A DNA stretch of 64,000 nucleotides from Streptomyces sp. P9-A2 (GCF_036634175.1 NZ_JAZIFX010000001.1:4650001-4714000), one strand, 5' to 3'; positions 33,827 to 43,892 are shown, counted from the stretch's first letter. Numbers and translations are program-made. Notes: generated from the letters alone by a model not told the origin.

Positions 33827-34147
33827 ATGCTCCGCTACACGTTGATGCGCTTCGGGATCTTCGTGGGCTGCCTCCTGGTCGTCTGGGGTCTCGTCTACTC
33901 CGGCCTCGCCCCGCGTGGCCTGGGCGATTCCAACGGGCTGTGGATCATCCTGCTCGCCCTGGTGTTCTCGGCGCCGATCAGCTTGGTCGTGCTCCGCAAG
34001 CAGCGGGACCTGGCCTCCGAGAACATCGTGCGCCGGGTCGACCGGGCGAAGGCCAACCTGGAGGCCAACCGCAGCCAGGAGGACGACACCGCCGACGACG
34101 TCCGCGGCACACAGGCGCAGGGCCAGGCGCAGGCGAAGGCCTCGTAG
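33827..34147 (+). CDS. DUF4229-type small membrane protein
   Basis: The 106-residue protein has two membrane helices (LMRFGIFVGCLLVVWGLVYS, LWIILLALVFSAPISLVVL) followed by a basic, then acidic/Gln-rich cytoplasmic tail (RVDRAKANLEANRSQEDD). The pattern matches the DUF4229 family of actinobacteria. A ggagag site lies about ten bases upstream. The 225-bp spacer before it contains gggtcgggttcgg iterations. Function is unknown. Confidence 0.82.
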   Translation: MLRYTLMRFGIFVGCLLVVWGLVYSGLAPRGLGDSNGLWIILLALVFSAPISLVVLRKQRDLASENIVRRVDRAKANLEANRSQEDDTADDVRGTQAQGQAQAKAS

Positions 34148-34238
34148 GGCCCCGGCGGCATGCGTCCGGTTCGGGCGAGGCGGGGCGGGTTTCCCGCGCG
34201 GGCGGGGGAGGGTGCCACCGCCCCGTAGGCTGCTCCGT

Positions 34239-34982
34239 ATGGGTGCCGTGAAGAGCAAGCGGATGCCGCGTGCGGTCCGCGAGCAGCAGATGCTGGACGC
34301 TGCCGTGCAGACCTTCGGCCAGCGCGGCTACATGGCCGCGTCGATGGACGAGATCGCCGAACTGGCGGGCGTCTCGAAGCCGTTGGTCTACCTGTATCTG
34401 AATTCCAAGGAAGACCTGTTCATCGCGTGCATCCGCCGCGAGGCGAAGGCTCTCGTCGAGGCGGTGCGCGCCGGTGCCCGTCCCGTGCTTCCCGCGGACC
34501 GCCAGCTCTGGGCGGGACTGACGGCGTTCTTCACCCACACCGCGCGGCACCCGGACGGCTGGGCCGTGCTGCATCTCCAGGCCCGTACGTACGGTGAGAT
34601 GTTCGCCGCCGAAGTCACCGCGCTGCGCGCGGACATCGTGACGTTCGTGACCGAGCTGATCCTCGCCGCCGCCCGGGAAGCGCACCGGGACCCCCACCTG
34701 CCCAGCGGCGAGGTCGTCGGGCTGGCGGAAGCACTGGTCGGCGCCGCCGAGGCGCTCGCGGACTGGGCCAACAGCACCCCGGGCGTCACCGCCCGGCAGG
34801 CGTCGGCCACCCTGATGAACTTCGCCTGGGCGGGACTGGGCGACCTGATGGCGGGCCGCCCCTGGTCACCGCCCGACGGCGAAGCCCTGGACAGCGGTAC
34901 CGGTGTCGGCACCGGCACCGGCACCGAAGACGCTGATGCCGGCGCGGCCGTTCACGCCGGGCGGACCTCCCCGGTGAGGTGA
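34239..34982 (+). CDS. TetR-family regulator
   Basis: The 247-residue protein begins with a TetR helix-turn-helix (MLDAAVQTFGQRGYMAASMD, IAELAGVSKPLVYLYLNSKE). The ligand domain follows, then a Gly/Thr-rich tail (GTGVGTGTGTEDADAG). It is convergent with the dehydratase gene and overlaps it by 31 bp. Such TetR proteins next to fabG-maoC genes usually respond to acyl-CoA; the palindromes at 36477-36506 are candidate operators. Confidence 0.9.
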   Translation: MGAVKSKRMPRAVREQQMLDAAVQTFGQRGYMAASMDEIAELAGVSKPLVYLYLNSKEDLFIACIRREAKALVEAVRAGARPVLPADRQLWAGLTAFFTHTARHPDGWAVLHLQARTYGEMFAAEVTALRADIVTFVTELILAAAREAHRDPHLPSGEVVGLAEALVGAAEALADWANSTPGVTARQASATLMNFAWAGLGDLMAGRPWSPPDGEALDSGTGVGTGTGTEDADAGAAVHAGRTSPVR

Positions 34983-35998
34983 AGGCGGTCGCCGGGACCG
35001 CGCAGCTCGAAACACCCGTCCCGTGCCCCGTACGTCACCGTGCCCGGCAGCAGGACCGGCGCCTTGAAGTCGGCCCGGACCGTCACCGCTTCCGGGGCGC
35101 CGTGCGCGGCGAGGCAGCGGGCCACGGTCCACATGCCGTGCGCGATCGCACGGGGGAAGCCGAAGAGCCGTGCGGTGAGCGGGTACAGGTGGATCGGGTT
35201 GCGGTCGCCGGACGCGGCACCGTACCGCCGTCCCGTGTCCCCGGCCAGCAGCCACGCGTCGACGACGGGCAGCGGCTGCGCCCGCGCCGTCACTGATTCC
35301 TCCTCCGGAGGCGGGGTGGGCCGGCCGGAGGGGGACGGCCCGGAGGAGGGCGGCCCGGAAGTGGGGTGCCGGGCCAGATACGTGCTCCGCGACTCCCATA
35401 CGAGGCCACCGCCGGGTGACCGCAGCCCGGTGACCACGGTGGCCTCCGTACCGCGCCGGTGCGGTGCGGGCCCCTCGAGGTGCACACTCAGTCCGTGCGT
35501 CCCGGCGACGGGCACGTCCCGGTGCCGGGTGATCTCGATCGACGTGTGGACGAGCCCCAGCAGCGGCAGCGGGAAGTCCAGGCCGCTCATCAGCCGCATG
35601 GCCGCAGGGAAGCCCAGTACATGGGGATACGTCAGCGGCAGCGCGCCGGATCCCTCCCCGGTTCCCCCGGCCTTCTCGGTCTCGCCGGCCTTCTCGGCCT
35701 TCTCGGCCTTCTCGGTCTCGCCGGCCTCGCCGGTTCGTCCTGTTCCCGCGGCGGGGAAGCCGCACACCCGCTCGTACGCCGCCAGCCTCGCGGGATCCAC
35801 CCGCAGGGAGGGCAGGACGAGCCGGGTCCGCGGGAACACGGCGTCGGGGCGGGGCCGTTTGAACGGTGACAGCAGCGCACCGCGCGCCAGCAGGGGGACG
35901 AGGGCGGGGGAACGGGCGAGGGTCACCGAGGCCGAGGCCGAGGGCGCGGCGGGGGGAGGTACGGAAGGTACGGAAGGTACGGAGGCCATGGCGGTCAC
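34952..35998 (-). CDS. MaoC-like hot-dog dehydratase
   Basis: The 348-residue double hot-dog protein has the hydratase motif in SGDRNPIHLYPLTARLFGFP followed by AIAHGMW. An N-terminal half lacks the motif, as in two-domain (FAS-II-like) dehydratases. A central insert of about 25 residues is made of GETEKAEKAEKAG-type repeats. The start overlaps the stop of the upstream fabG remnant (GTGA; an ATG three codons inside is an alternative). It probably acts on 3-hydroxyacyl or enoyl thioesters; substrate unknown. Confidence 0.82.
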   Translation of the reverse strand: MTAMASVPSVPSVPPPAAPSASASVTLARSPALVPLLARGALLSPFKRPRPDAVFPRTRLVLPSLRVDPARLAAYERVCGFPAAGTGRTGEAGETEKAEKAEKAGETEKAGGTGEGSGALPLTYPHVLGFPAAMRLMSGLDFPLPLLGLVHTSIEITRHRDVPVAGTHGLSVHLEGPAPHRRGTEATVVTGLRSPGGGLVWESRSTYLARHPTSGPPSSGPSPSGRPTPPPEEESVTARAQPLPVVDAWLLAGDTGRRYGAASGDRNPIHLYPLTARLFGFPRAIAHGMWTVARCLAAHGAPEAVTVRADFKAPVLLPGTVTYGARDGCFELRGPGDRLHLTGEVRPA

Positions 35999-36260
35999 GC
36001 CCCCAGCAGACTCTGGCCGCAGACCCGTACGACCTGTCCGTTGACCGCGCCCGAGGCCGGGTGGGCGAGCCAGGCGGTGGTCTCGGCGACGTCGACGGGA
36101 AGGCCGCCCTGGGCCAGGGAGTTCATGCGCCGGCCCGCCTCGCGGACGACCAGCGGGACCGCCGCGGTCATCTTCGTCTCGATGAACCCGGGGGCGACCG
36201 CGTTCACCGTCACCCCGTGCTCGGCCGCCGCGCGCGGGGCGAGGTCGAGGCCGGACCTGC
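35995..36260 (-). pseudogene. 3-ketoacyl reductase (FabG-type SDR), C-terminal remnant
   Basis: The minus strand encodes LAPRAAAEHGVTVNAVAPGF, IETKMTA, GGLPVDVAETTAWLAHPASG and VVRVCGQSLLGA, the C-terminal third of a FabG-type reductase of this actinobacterial subfamily. The Rossmann half with the TGxxxGxG and the catalytic YxxxK are missing; to the right the sequence becomes unrelated. The stop overlaps the dehydratase start, so the pair was an operon. The break is a deletion, not a point mutation. What start codon, if any, is used today is unknown. Confidence 0.75.
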
Positions 36261-36476
36261 CCGCGGTAGGTGGAGCGGATCGCCGTCGAGGTCCGGCCGC
36301 GCCGCTGACCAGCGCTTCAGCGAGGACGGCTGGGAGAGGCCCGGCCGACGGCTCAGAAAGCGGCCGGGCGTGGTCCCGGTGAAGCTCGGACAGCGGTCGG
36401 CCATGTGCGACTCCCAGCCCTGGATGCGTGCGGTGCGCGTCTGTGCGTACGTGCTGGTGTACGCGCTCCAGTAGGA

Positions 36477-36506
36477 CTTACTTCGAAGTAAGGTTACCGC
36501 TGGTAA
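36477..36506. promoter_or_regulatory. adjacent palindromes, candidate TetR-family operators
   Basis: The perfect 16-bp palindrome cttacttcgaagtaag (36477-36492) is followed directly by the dyad ttacc-gct-ggtaa (36494-36506). The AT-rich dyads stand out in the GC-rich sequence. They are of the kind bound by TetR proteins at acyl-CoA metabolism promoters and may be left from the lost fabG promoter. Confidence 0.55.
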
Positions 36507-36509
36507 TAC

Positions 36510-36745
36510 TATGTCGGTGTTGAGGAACCGGCGACCGGCGGCCGACGTGCGGGATGCGGGCGATGCGCGTGGTGCGGGCGAGGGGAAACGCCTGGGGTGT
36601 CGACTCGTCCTGTTCCTCGGCCGCGGCCCGCTCGGAGTGCGGGACGAGTTCCTCCGCTGTGAACCCGGCAGCCTCCAGGGCCTCGGCCATCCGGTCCGGG
36701 CGGCGCCCCCGGAAGTCCAGGGCGACCATGTGGCCGAATGGACGT
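36510..36745 (-). pseudogene. possible C-terminal remnant of an unidentified enzyme
   Basis: The minus strand encodes PFGHMVALDFRGRRPDRMAE, ALEAAGFTAEELV and ESTPQAFPLARTTR, with codon use like a real gene. It resembles the end of class I SAM-dependent methyltransferases, but only about 75 residues remain and no SAM motif is present. It lies between the fabG remnant and the cold-shock terminator, so this interval seems to be a deletion scar. I am not sure of the family. Confidence 0.3.
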
Positions 36746-36807
36746 TCGAGGCGGAGGCCTCGGCGAGTCCGCGGCAGGCCCGTGGCGGATTCCGTGGGGA
36801 AAAAGGC

Positions 36808-36842
36808 AGGAGCCCCTTATCGCCTGACGGCGAGGGGCTCCT
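36808..36842 (-). terminator. intrinsic terminator of the cold-shock gene
   Basis: The 10-bp stem aggagcccct / aggggctcct is followed on the minus strand by a T-run (complement of the aaaaa at 36800-36804). It lies 35 bases beyond the stop of the csp gene and is a textbook Rho-independent terminator, rare in this window. Confidence 0.9.
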
Positions 36843-36876
36843 TGGGTACTGCTGGTCGTTCCCGGATCGGAGAGGA

Positions 36877-37080
36877 TCAGACCGGGGTGACGTTCTCCGC
36901 CTGCGGGCCCTTGGGGCCCTGCGTGACGTCGAAGGACACCTGCTGGTTCTCCTCGAGCGAGCGGAAGCCGCTCGCGTTGATCGCGGAGTAGTGGACGAAG
37001 ACGTCGGGGCCGCCGCCTTCCTGGGCGATGAAACCAAAGCCCTTTTCGGCGTTGAACCACTTCACGGTTCCGGTAGCCAT
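36877..37080 (-). CDS. cold-shock protein
   Basis: The 67-residue protein is a single cold-shock domain with RNP1 (KGFGFI) and RNP2 (VFVHYSAI) motifs and the N terminus [18 protein letters not shown]. It binds single-stranded RNA and DNA and acts as an RNA chaperone. The ATG has aaggaggg upstream. The 5' region of more than 150 bases up to the divergent mqnA gene is long enough for a regulatory leader as found in csp mRNAs. Confidence 0.95.
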   Translation of the reverse strand: MATGTVKWFNAEKGFGFIAQEGGGPDVFVHYSAINASGFRSLEENQQVSFDVTQGPKGPQAENVTPV

Positions 37081-38241
<1,161 letters not shown>

Positions 38242-38275
38242 GGGCCGGCCTGCTCCGGGCGTTCACCTTCTTGTC

Positions 38276-38303
38276 CGCGGACGGCACGGAAGGTCCGTCC
38301 GCG
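38276..38303. terminator. stem-loop between mqnA and eccC
   Basis: The 9-bp stem cgcggacgg / ccgtccgcg with a 10-base loop lies 35 bases after the mqnA stop and about 80 bases before the convergent eccC stop. It may terminate both. Confidence 0.6.
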
Positions 38304-38380
38304 AGGCGCCGGTACTCCAGGGAGGCCCTGGCGGTCCTGCGTCTCTTCGGCCGGGCCGCCGCCCCTCACCCCGCTGCTTC

Positions 38381-41300
38381 TCACCCCGGCACCACCACGG
38401 TCCGCAGTTCTCCGTCGCCCAGGTGCAGCATGCCCTTGCCGGGAACGACCTGGCCGCCGACCATGCTGCGGGACAGGCGTACACCGATGAGGTCGCCGCT
38501 GGACGACTCCTGCGGCGAGAGCAGGATGCCGCGACGGGCCTTCTTGGCGTCGACCTGCCAGCCGGAGAAGCCGCTGCACACGTCCTCCTCGTCACCGGCG
38601 ATGACGAGGGCCAGACCGCGTTCGGCGCCGCGCGAGACGATCTTCTTCATCTGGCTCCCGGCATCGCAGTCCTCGAGGATCTCCCCGTCGTCGACGAGGA
38701 CGGCGATCGGCTCCTCGGGCGTCGCCTCGTCGATGAGTTCCTCGAAGTCGTCCTCGTCGATGTCGTCACCGGTGAAGACCTTCAACACGCCGTCCGTACC
38801 GTCGAGTCGCCGCAGCGGCGACTGGCGTGGCGCCGCGACGACCAGACGGGTGCCGCGCGCGAGGAACGACTGGGCGATGTTCATCAGCACCGTCGAACGG
38901 CCCGACTTGGCCGGCCCCGCGACGACGAAGGCCGGTACACCGTCCGCGAGATCGGGGCCGAAGCCGACGATCTCGTCACCACCGATCCCGGCCAGCGCCC
39001 ACAGCCCGGAGCGCGACGCCTCCGGGTCCCGCAGCTCCCACGCCTCCGGGAAGGAGATCCGGCCGGGCAGACTGTCGACCCTGAACGGGCGCCTGGAACG
39101 CGGCACTTCGGTGTCGCGGGCGGCGGCCGCCTCACCGATCGCGGTCAGTGCCGCCGCCTGGCCCTGACCGGTGGTGTCTTCGGCGAGCAGCGCGAACTGG
39201 GTCTCCGTACCGGCCTCGTTGCGGAAGGCGCGGCCCGGCGGAATCTCCTCGGGCACCTTGCGGGACGGAATGCCGAGCGAGGAGAAGTCGCTGCGATCGG
39301 CCAGCCGCAGGCCGTACTTGTCCTCGGTGAGCGCGGCGATCCGGCCGACGAGCAGGGTGCGGTCACCGGTCAGGACCAGGTGGATGCCGACGCTCGCACC
39401 CTCCCGCATCATCGTCTGCAGCTCGTCGGTGAGCGAGCCGTGGTCGATCTCACCGAGGGTGGGCACCCAGCCCTCCCAGCGGTCGAGCAGCACCACGATG
39501 TGCGCCAGCCGCTCGCCCTCGGCCGCCGCGGCCCGCTGCTCGCCGATGTCGGCATACCCCTTGTCCGCCAACAGGTCCTGGCGGCGGGAGAGTTCGCCTT
39601 TGAGCCGGTTGACGAGCCGGACCACCCGTTCGGTCTGGTTCCGGCCCACGACCGCACCGCAGTGCGGCAGCCGGGTCAGCGCGTTGAGGGCGCCGTTGCC
39701 GCAGTCGATGCCGTAGAGGTGGACGTCGGCGACGGAGTGGGTGCGGGCGAGGGAGCCCGCGATCGTACGCAGCACCTGGGAACGGCCACTGCGCGGGGCG
39801 CCGCCGATCATCAGATGCCCGAAGGAGGAGAAGTCGACGGCGACGGGGCGGCGGGCCTGGTCACCGGGCAGGTCCTCCACACCGTACGGGGCGGGCGCCA
39901 GCCTCCCGGCGGTGAGCGCGACGGCCGGGGCCTCGATGTCGTCGAGCAGCAGCGTCTCGTCGAGCGCGGGCAGCCACGGGCTGTGCTGGGCGGAGATGCC
40001 GAGCGAGCTGTTGGCCTCGCGCACGGCGTCGACGAGAACCTTGAGGTCGGTGATCTCGTCGTCCTCGCGGGCCTCGGACTTCGGCTTGGCCAGCGCGGCC
40101 CGGCCGAGGTCCTCCCAGCCCAGCGGCCCCACCCAGGGCGCGAGCGCGGCCGGGTCCGCCGCCCCGGGCCGGCGCCCGCCGACCCGCCCCGACTGGAAGG
40201 GCACCAAGGAGGCGTGGCCCAGCCGGACGTAGGCGCGCCCCGGAGTGCTCTTGGAGATCTGCCCGGCCTCGGGCGAGTCGATGACGTCGCTCGACTCACC
40301 GCCGTCCGTCACCCGCAGCGCGATCCGGAGGTTGGTGTTGGCCCGGATCTCGGGCGAGACGACACCGCTCGGCCGCTGCGTCGCGAGCAGCAGATGGATG
40401 CCGAGGGAACGCCCTCGCTGGGCGATGTTCACGAGCCCGGTGACGAAGTCGGGCAGGTCGCGCACCATCGACGCGAACTCGTCGATGACGATGAGGAGCC
40501 GGGGCACGGGAGCGTGCGAGGGATCGCGGCGCACCAGGTCCTGGTAGTCCTCGATGTCCTTGGCGTCGGCGGCGGCCAGGATGTGCTCGCGCCGTTTCAG
40601 CTCCGCGCCCAGCGACTCCAGGGCCCGCTCGACGAGATGGGCGTCGAGGTCGGTCACCATGCCGACGGTGTGCGGCAGTTGGACGCAGTCCTTGAACGCG
40701 GAGCCACCCTTGTAGTCCACGAGGACGAAGGTCATGTTCTCCGGCGTGTTCGCCACCGCCAGCGCCGCCACGATGGTCTGCAGCAGCTCCGACTTGCCGG
40801 AACCGGTCGTGCCGGCGATCAGACCGTGCGGCCCGTCCTTGCGCAGGTCGATGCCGAACGGCCCGTCGTAGGACTCACCGATCACGGCCATCGTGGACTG
40901 GCCGCCCATGCGCCAGCGGGCGGCGATCGCGTCGCTCGCCGGCGGCTCCAGTTGCAGCACGTCGAGCAGCCGGCTGGAACCGGGCAGCGCCGAGTCCTCG
41001 GACTCCCCGCTGATGTCGCGCAGCGGCGACAGGGAACGGGCGAGCCGCAGGCACCAGGCCGCAGGGACGAAGTCGGGCCGTACGTCCTTGATGCGCTCCA
41101 CGCCCGCCTCCTCGACGCGCAGCCGCAGCTTGTCCGGCCGGGCGGCGCGGCCGGGTTCGGGCGTGGCCGTGTGCCACGCCTGGAAGGAGGGGAAGCCGCC
41201 GCTGGCCTGCTGAGGCCGAGCGTGCTGCCGGTCCCGGACGCCCCGGCCGTGTTCCTCGGGGCGGGGCTCGGCGACGACGAACGCCTGGCACTCGCCGGGC

Positions 41301-43129
41301 AGGAACCGCTCCTCCGCGTCGAGACAGACCGCGTACACGGACACGGCCGGCCCCTCGCGCAGCAGCCGCACCACACCCGGCAGCGACCGCAGCCGCCGCG
41401 ATCCGTCCCATACGACGACGATGTCCGGGTCGCTGAACGTCGTCCCCTGGGACCGGTTCTGCTCGGCGGCCTTCTTGCGGGCGTCGAGGATCTGCGTCAG
41501 CTCGCCGATACGGGCGCCGACGGTCTCGGCGTCGGTACCGATGAGGACGTTGACGTCCTGCCCGCTGGAGGGGCGGGCGTGCGGCAGCCACCGCACCCAG
41601 TCCCACGACGGCTGCGCCGAGTTCTCACTCAGCACGTAGAACTGCACGTCCATCGGGCTGTGCAGCGCGGCGGTCTGCGCGACCGCCCAACGTCCCAGGG
41701 CTCGTGCGCAATCCCCGGGCCCGGCCATGCCGACGACACCGAGGGCCCGCAGATCGAGCGCGACCGGCGCGTCCTCGATCTTCCAGGTCACCTGGCGCCG
41801 GTGGTCGTCCTGCTCGGGATCGTCGAGCACGACCTCGGAGGGCAACTGCCCCGTCCCGACCCGGATCAGCAGATGATCCCGGTCGGCGCGCCGCCGTTCC
41901 CAGAGCCGGGTGCGCGGCCCGGTGCCGAGGGACAGGACGGCCGCGGGATCGGGAATGGCGTGCCGCCGGTCGTCGCGCTCCTGGACCAGCGCGTCCTGGG
42001 CGTCCTTCTCGATCCGCTCCTTCTGCTCCTCGTACTCCTTGACCTGCTTGGCGTGGGACGTGCGCCCGTGCTTCTTGTCGTTGAAGTAGTTGGCGAAGAG
42101 CAGGATGGGGCTGAGCCCCGCCATGATCAGGTAGTACCAGCGCTGGAAGACCAGCACGGCGACGACGGCACCGACCAGCGGCGTCAGCGCCATCAGCCAG
42201 GGCAGCGGCCGCGGCTCGTACTCACGGGGCGCGGAAGGCAGCCGGAAGGTGGTCTGCCGGGTCGGCGGACGCAGCCGGGGCGGCCGGTTGTAGTCGAGCC
42301 CGACCCCGTCGTCGGACCATTTGAGGGCGGCATCGGGCGGCGTGTACCGCCCGAGCTCGAACAGCGTGTTCCCGACCCCGATCTGAGCCCCGAGGGGCCA
42401 GTCGTAGGTACCGGCGCTGGAGGTCTTTTTGCCGCTGCCTTCCTTGTCGCCCTTGTTCCTGCCCCTGCCCCTGCCTTTGGTCCTCTTCTTCTCCGCCTTG
42501 TCGTTCTCCTTCCGGCCGTCGCCCTCGGAATCCTGGATGGGCACCCCGTCAAGGGTGACGTGCTCCTGATTCTCGTCCCGGCCCTGCTCCCGGCCCTGCT
42601 CCCGGTCCTGCCCCCGGTCCTGCTCCTGGCCGTCGCCGTCACGATGGACGGTGACGCGGCAGGTCCCGTCCTTGGCGACGGAGAGGGTGAGGGCACGGGC
42701 ACCGACCTCGGGATCGTCGACGCGGACGGCCGAGGCGGCCCCGCTGCCGATGTCGTACCGCCCGACCCCGAGCCGGTGGACGAAGCCGGCGGCGGGACCG
42801 CCGACGACGCGCAGCTCGACCAGCCCGGTGGGTTCACCGGGCAGGCACCCGGAGGGATCCTGGAGCGAGACGACGGCCCCCTCGCGCAACGGCGACCCGA
42901 TGACGGTCGCCGAGGGATCGACGGCGTACCCGTCCACGTACACGAGCGGCGCACTGCCGGCCGGCCCCTGCCGTTGCTGCCCGATGGGAATCACCTGGGC
43001 GCCGCCGTGCCCGACCTGGGCGGCCAGCTCCGCCGCGATGTCCCCCACGGTGGACTCGGGATCGGCGTCGAGCACGACATCGGCGGCATCCCCGCCGAAC
43101 GGATCGACGACGGTCAGAGTCAGGCGCAC
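38381..43129 (-). CDS. EssC/EccC-type FtsK/SpoIIIE ATPase of a type VII secretion system
   Basis: The 1582-residue protein is the motor of WXG100 export. The N terminus has a ubiquitin- or FHA-like region (GLVELRVVGG, LGVGRYDIGSGAASAVRVDD) interrupted by Arg/Glu/Lys-rich repeats (residues about 165-240), then two membrane helices (about 313-355). Three ATPase domains follow: the first has a canonical Walker A (GTTGSGKSE, about residue 770) and Walker B (LLIVIDEFASM); the second and third have Arg in place of the Walker Lys (GAPRSGRSQ about 1110; GPAKSGRST about 1410), so only the first is likely to hydrolyse ATP. Architecture is EssC-like. It is divergent from the WXG100 gene; other core subunits are not visible nearby. 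Confidence 0.92.
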   Translation of the reverse strand: MRLTLTVVDPFGGDAADVVLDADPESTVGDIAAELAAQVGHGGAQVIPIGQQRQGPAGSAPLVYVDGYAVDPSATVIGSPLREGAVVSLQDPSGCLPGEPTGLVELRVVGGPAAGFVHRLGVGRYDIGSGAASAVRVDDPEVGARALTLSVAKDGTCRVTVHRDGDGQEQDRGQDREQGREQGRDENQEHVTLDGVPIQDSEGDGRKENDKAEKKRTKGRGRGRNKGDKEGSGKKTSSAGTYDWPLGAQIGVGNTLFELGRYTPPDAALKWSDDGVGLDYNRPPRLRPPTRQTTFRLPSAPREYEPRPLPWLMALTPLVGAVVAVLVFQRWYYLIMAGLSPILLFANYFNDKKHGRTSHAKQVKEYEEQKERIEKDAQDALVQERDDRRHAIPDPAAVLSLGTGPRTRLWERRRADRDHLLIRVGTGQLPSEVVLDDPEQDDHRRQVTWKIEDAPVALDLRALGVVGMAGPGDCARALGRWAVAQTAALHSPMDVQFYVLSENSAQPSWDWVRWLPHARPSSGQDVNVLIGTDAETVGARIGELTQILDARKKAAEQNRSQGTTFSDPDIVVVWDGSRRLRSLPGVVRLLREGPAVSVYAVCLDAEERFLPGECQAFVVAEPRPEEHGRGVRDRQHARPQQASGGFPSFQAWHTATPEPGRAARPDKLRLRVEEAGVERIKDVRPDFVPAAWCLRLARSLSPLRDISGESEDSALPGSSRLLDVLQLEPPASDAIAARWRMGGQSTMAVIGESYDGPFGIDLRKDGPHGLIAGTTGSGKSELLQTIVAALAVANTPENMTFVLVDYKGGSAFKDCVQLPHTVGMVTDLDAHLVERALESLGAELKRREHILAAADAKDIEDYQDLVRRDPSHAPVPRLLIVIDEFASMVRDLPDFVTGLVNIAQRGRSLGIHLLLATQRPSGVVSPEIRANTNLRIALRVTDGGESSDVIDSPEAGQISKSTPGRAYVRLGHASLVPFQSGRVGGRRPGAADPAALAPWVGPLGWEDLGRAALAKPKSEAREDDEITDLKVLVDAVREANSSLGISAQHSPWLPALDETLLLDDIEAPAVALTAGRLAPAPYGVEDLPGDQARRPVAVDFSSFGHLMIGGAPRSGRSQVLRTIAGSLARTHSVADVHLYGIDCGNGALNALTRLPHCGAVVGRNQTERVVRLVNRLKGELSRRQDLLADKGYADIGEQRAAAAEGERLAHIVVLLDRWEGWVPTLGEIDHGSLTDELQTMMREGASVGIHLVLTGDRTLLVGRIAALTEDKYGLRLADRSDFSSLGIPSRKVPEEIPPGRAFRNEAGTETQFALLAEDTTGQGQAAALTAIGEAAAARDTEVPRSRRPFRVDSLPGRISFPEAWELRDPEASRSGLWALAGIGGDEIVGFGPDLADGVPAFVVAGPAKSGRSTVLMNIAQSFLARGTRLVVAAPRQSPLRRLDGTDGVLKVFTGDDIDEDDFEELIDEATPEEPIAVLVDDGEILEDCDAGSQMKKIVSRGAERGLALVIAGDEEDVCSGFSGWQVDAKKARRGILLSPQESSSGDLIGVRLSRSMVGGQVVPGKGMLHLGDGELRTVVVPG

Positions 43130-43460
43130 GCTTGTCCTCCCCAGGCGGCCCTGTGTCCGCTTCCACCCCGCGAGCCACAGTTCTCGTGACGATATCCGCT
43201 GGGAACGGGACTGAGGCAGTGGGGAGGAGGCATGACGTTCCCCTAGGCAATGTCGTACACGACTTCACAACGCCGCCCCACAAAGCGGTTATGTGGCATC
43301 GCAGTTGCCCCCCCGTAAGCTGCTGCCGCAAGAGCGGACGACCACACCGCTCGCCACAGGCGGCTCCTGTGTCGCAGGGGGCGCGGCGGCGGACGGGTAG
43401 TTCCGCACACAAGGGAGCCACGGGGGTTGGCCCTGCGGCGTTGCGAGAGGAAGCGGCTTC
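43130..43460. promoter_or_regulatory. divergent control region eccC / WXG100 gene
   Basis: About 330 bases without a gene separate the ATPase and the first WXG100-size gene. The stretch is less GC-rich around 43230-43310 (tcgtacacgacttcacaacg) and should hold both promoters. A seven-C run lies at 43308-43314. The small gene has only gagagg as ribosome site. Confidence 0.5.
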
Positions 43461-43763
43461 ATGGCCAAGGACCTTGACATCACATACCAGGACATGCGGG
43501 AAGCGGCCAAGCATGTCGTGAAGGAGAAGGAGAAGCTCCAGGAGAAGCTGGACGGCCTCCGCAAGTACATCAACAACCTGGTCCAGTCCGGCTACGTCAC
43601 GAAGAGCTCCTCCAAGGCCTTCGACGAGAACTTCGACGAGTTCACCAACGGCGCGAAGACGACGCTCGACGGCCTCGACGGCATGGGCGACTACCTGACC
43701 ATGGCCGCCGACAAGTTCGAGCAGATCGACGACGAACTGGCCAAGGCGGCCCGGAGCAAGTAG
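43461..43763 (+). CDS. WXG100-size helical protein (candidate T7SS substrate)
   Basis: The 100-residue protein is all-helical, lacks a signal peptide and has the size and central turn of WXG100 proteins, but the turn reads SGYVTKSSSKAF rather than WXG. The second helix ends ADKFEQIDDELAKAARSK, similar to the YxxxD/E export signal region of Esx proteins. It is divergent from the EssC-type ATPase gene, the usual genetic company of Esx proteins. It probably forms a dimer exported by that machine. Confidence 0.88.
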   Translation: MAKDLDITYQDMREAAKHVVKEKEKLQEKLDGLRKYINNLVQSGYVTKSSSKAFDENFDEFTNGAKTTLDGLDGMGDYLTMAADKFEQIDDELAKAARSK

Positions 43764-43776
43764 GGCAGGCGGGACC

Positions 43777-43832
43777 GCACACGAAGGCGCGGCGCGAGCG
43801 TGGGTAAGGCCGGTCGCCGCGCTTTCGTGTGC
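43777..43832. terminator. terminator hairpin after first WXG100 gene
   Basis: An 18-bp arm (gcacacgaaggcgcggcg, 43777-43794) pairs with 43815-43832 with a single G-T pair. It lies 13 bases after the stop codon. Confidence 0.82.
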
Positions 43833-43851
43833 GACTCGGACACAGCGAGCC

Positions 43852-43892
43852 TTTCCATCCTCGGTCTGAGCAGCTCAGACCGAGGATGGAAA
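43852..43892. repeat. perfect 41-bp inverted repeat
   Basis: The 19-bp arm (tttccatcctcggtctgag) at 43852-43870 is repeated inverted without mismatch at 43874-43892 around a 3-base loop. It directly follows another strong hairpin. No T-run follows on either strand. It may be a second terminator, a processing site, or the site of a regulator. Confidence 0.85.

Noticed and set aside
38423..43189. A very long open frame on the plus strand opposite the T7SS ATPase gene
   Set aside because: It is the mirror of a real minus-strand gene in GC-rich DNA; its peptide is a Gly/Arg/Asp/Val mixture without domains, whereas the minus strand has three ATPase domains.
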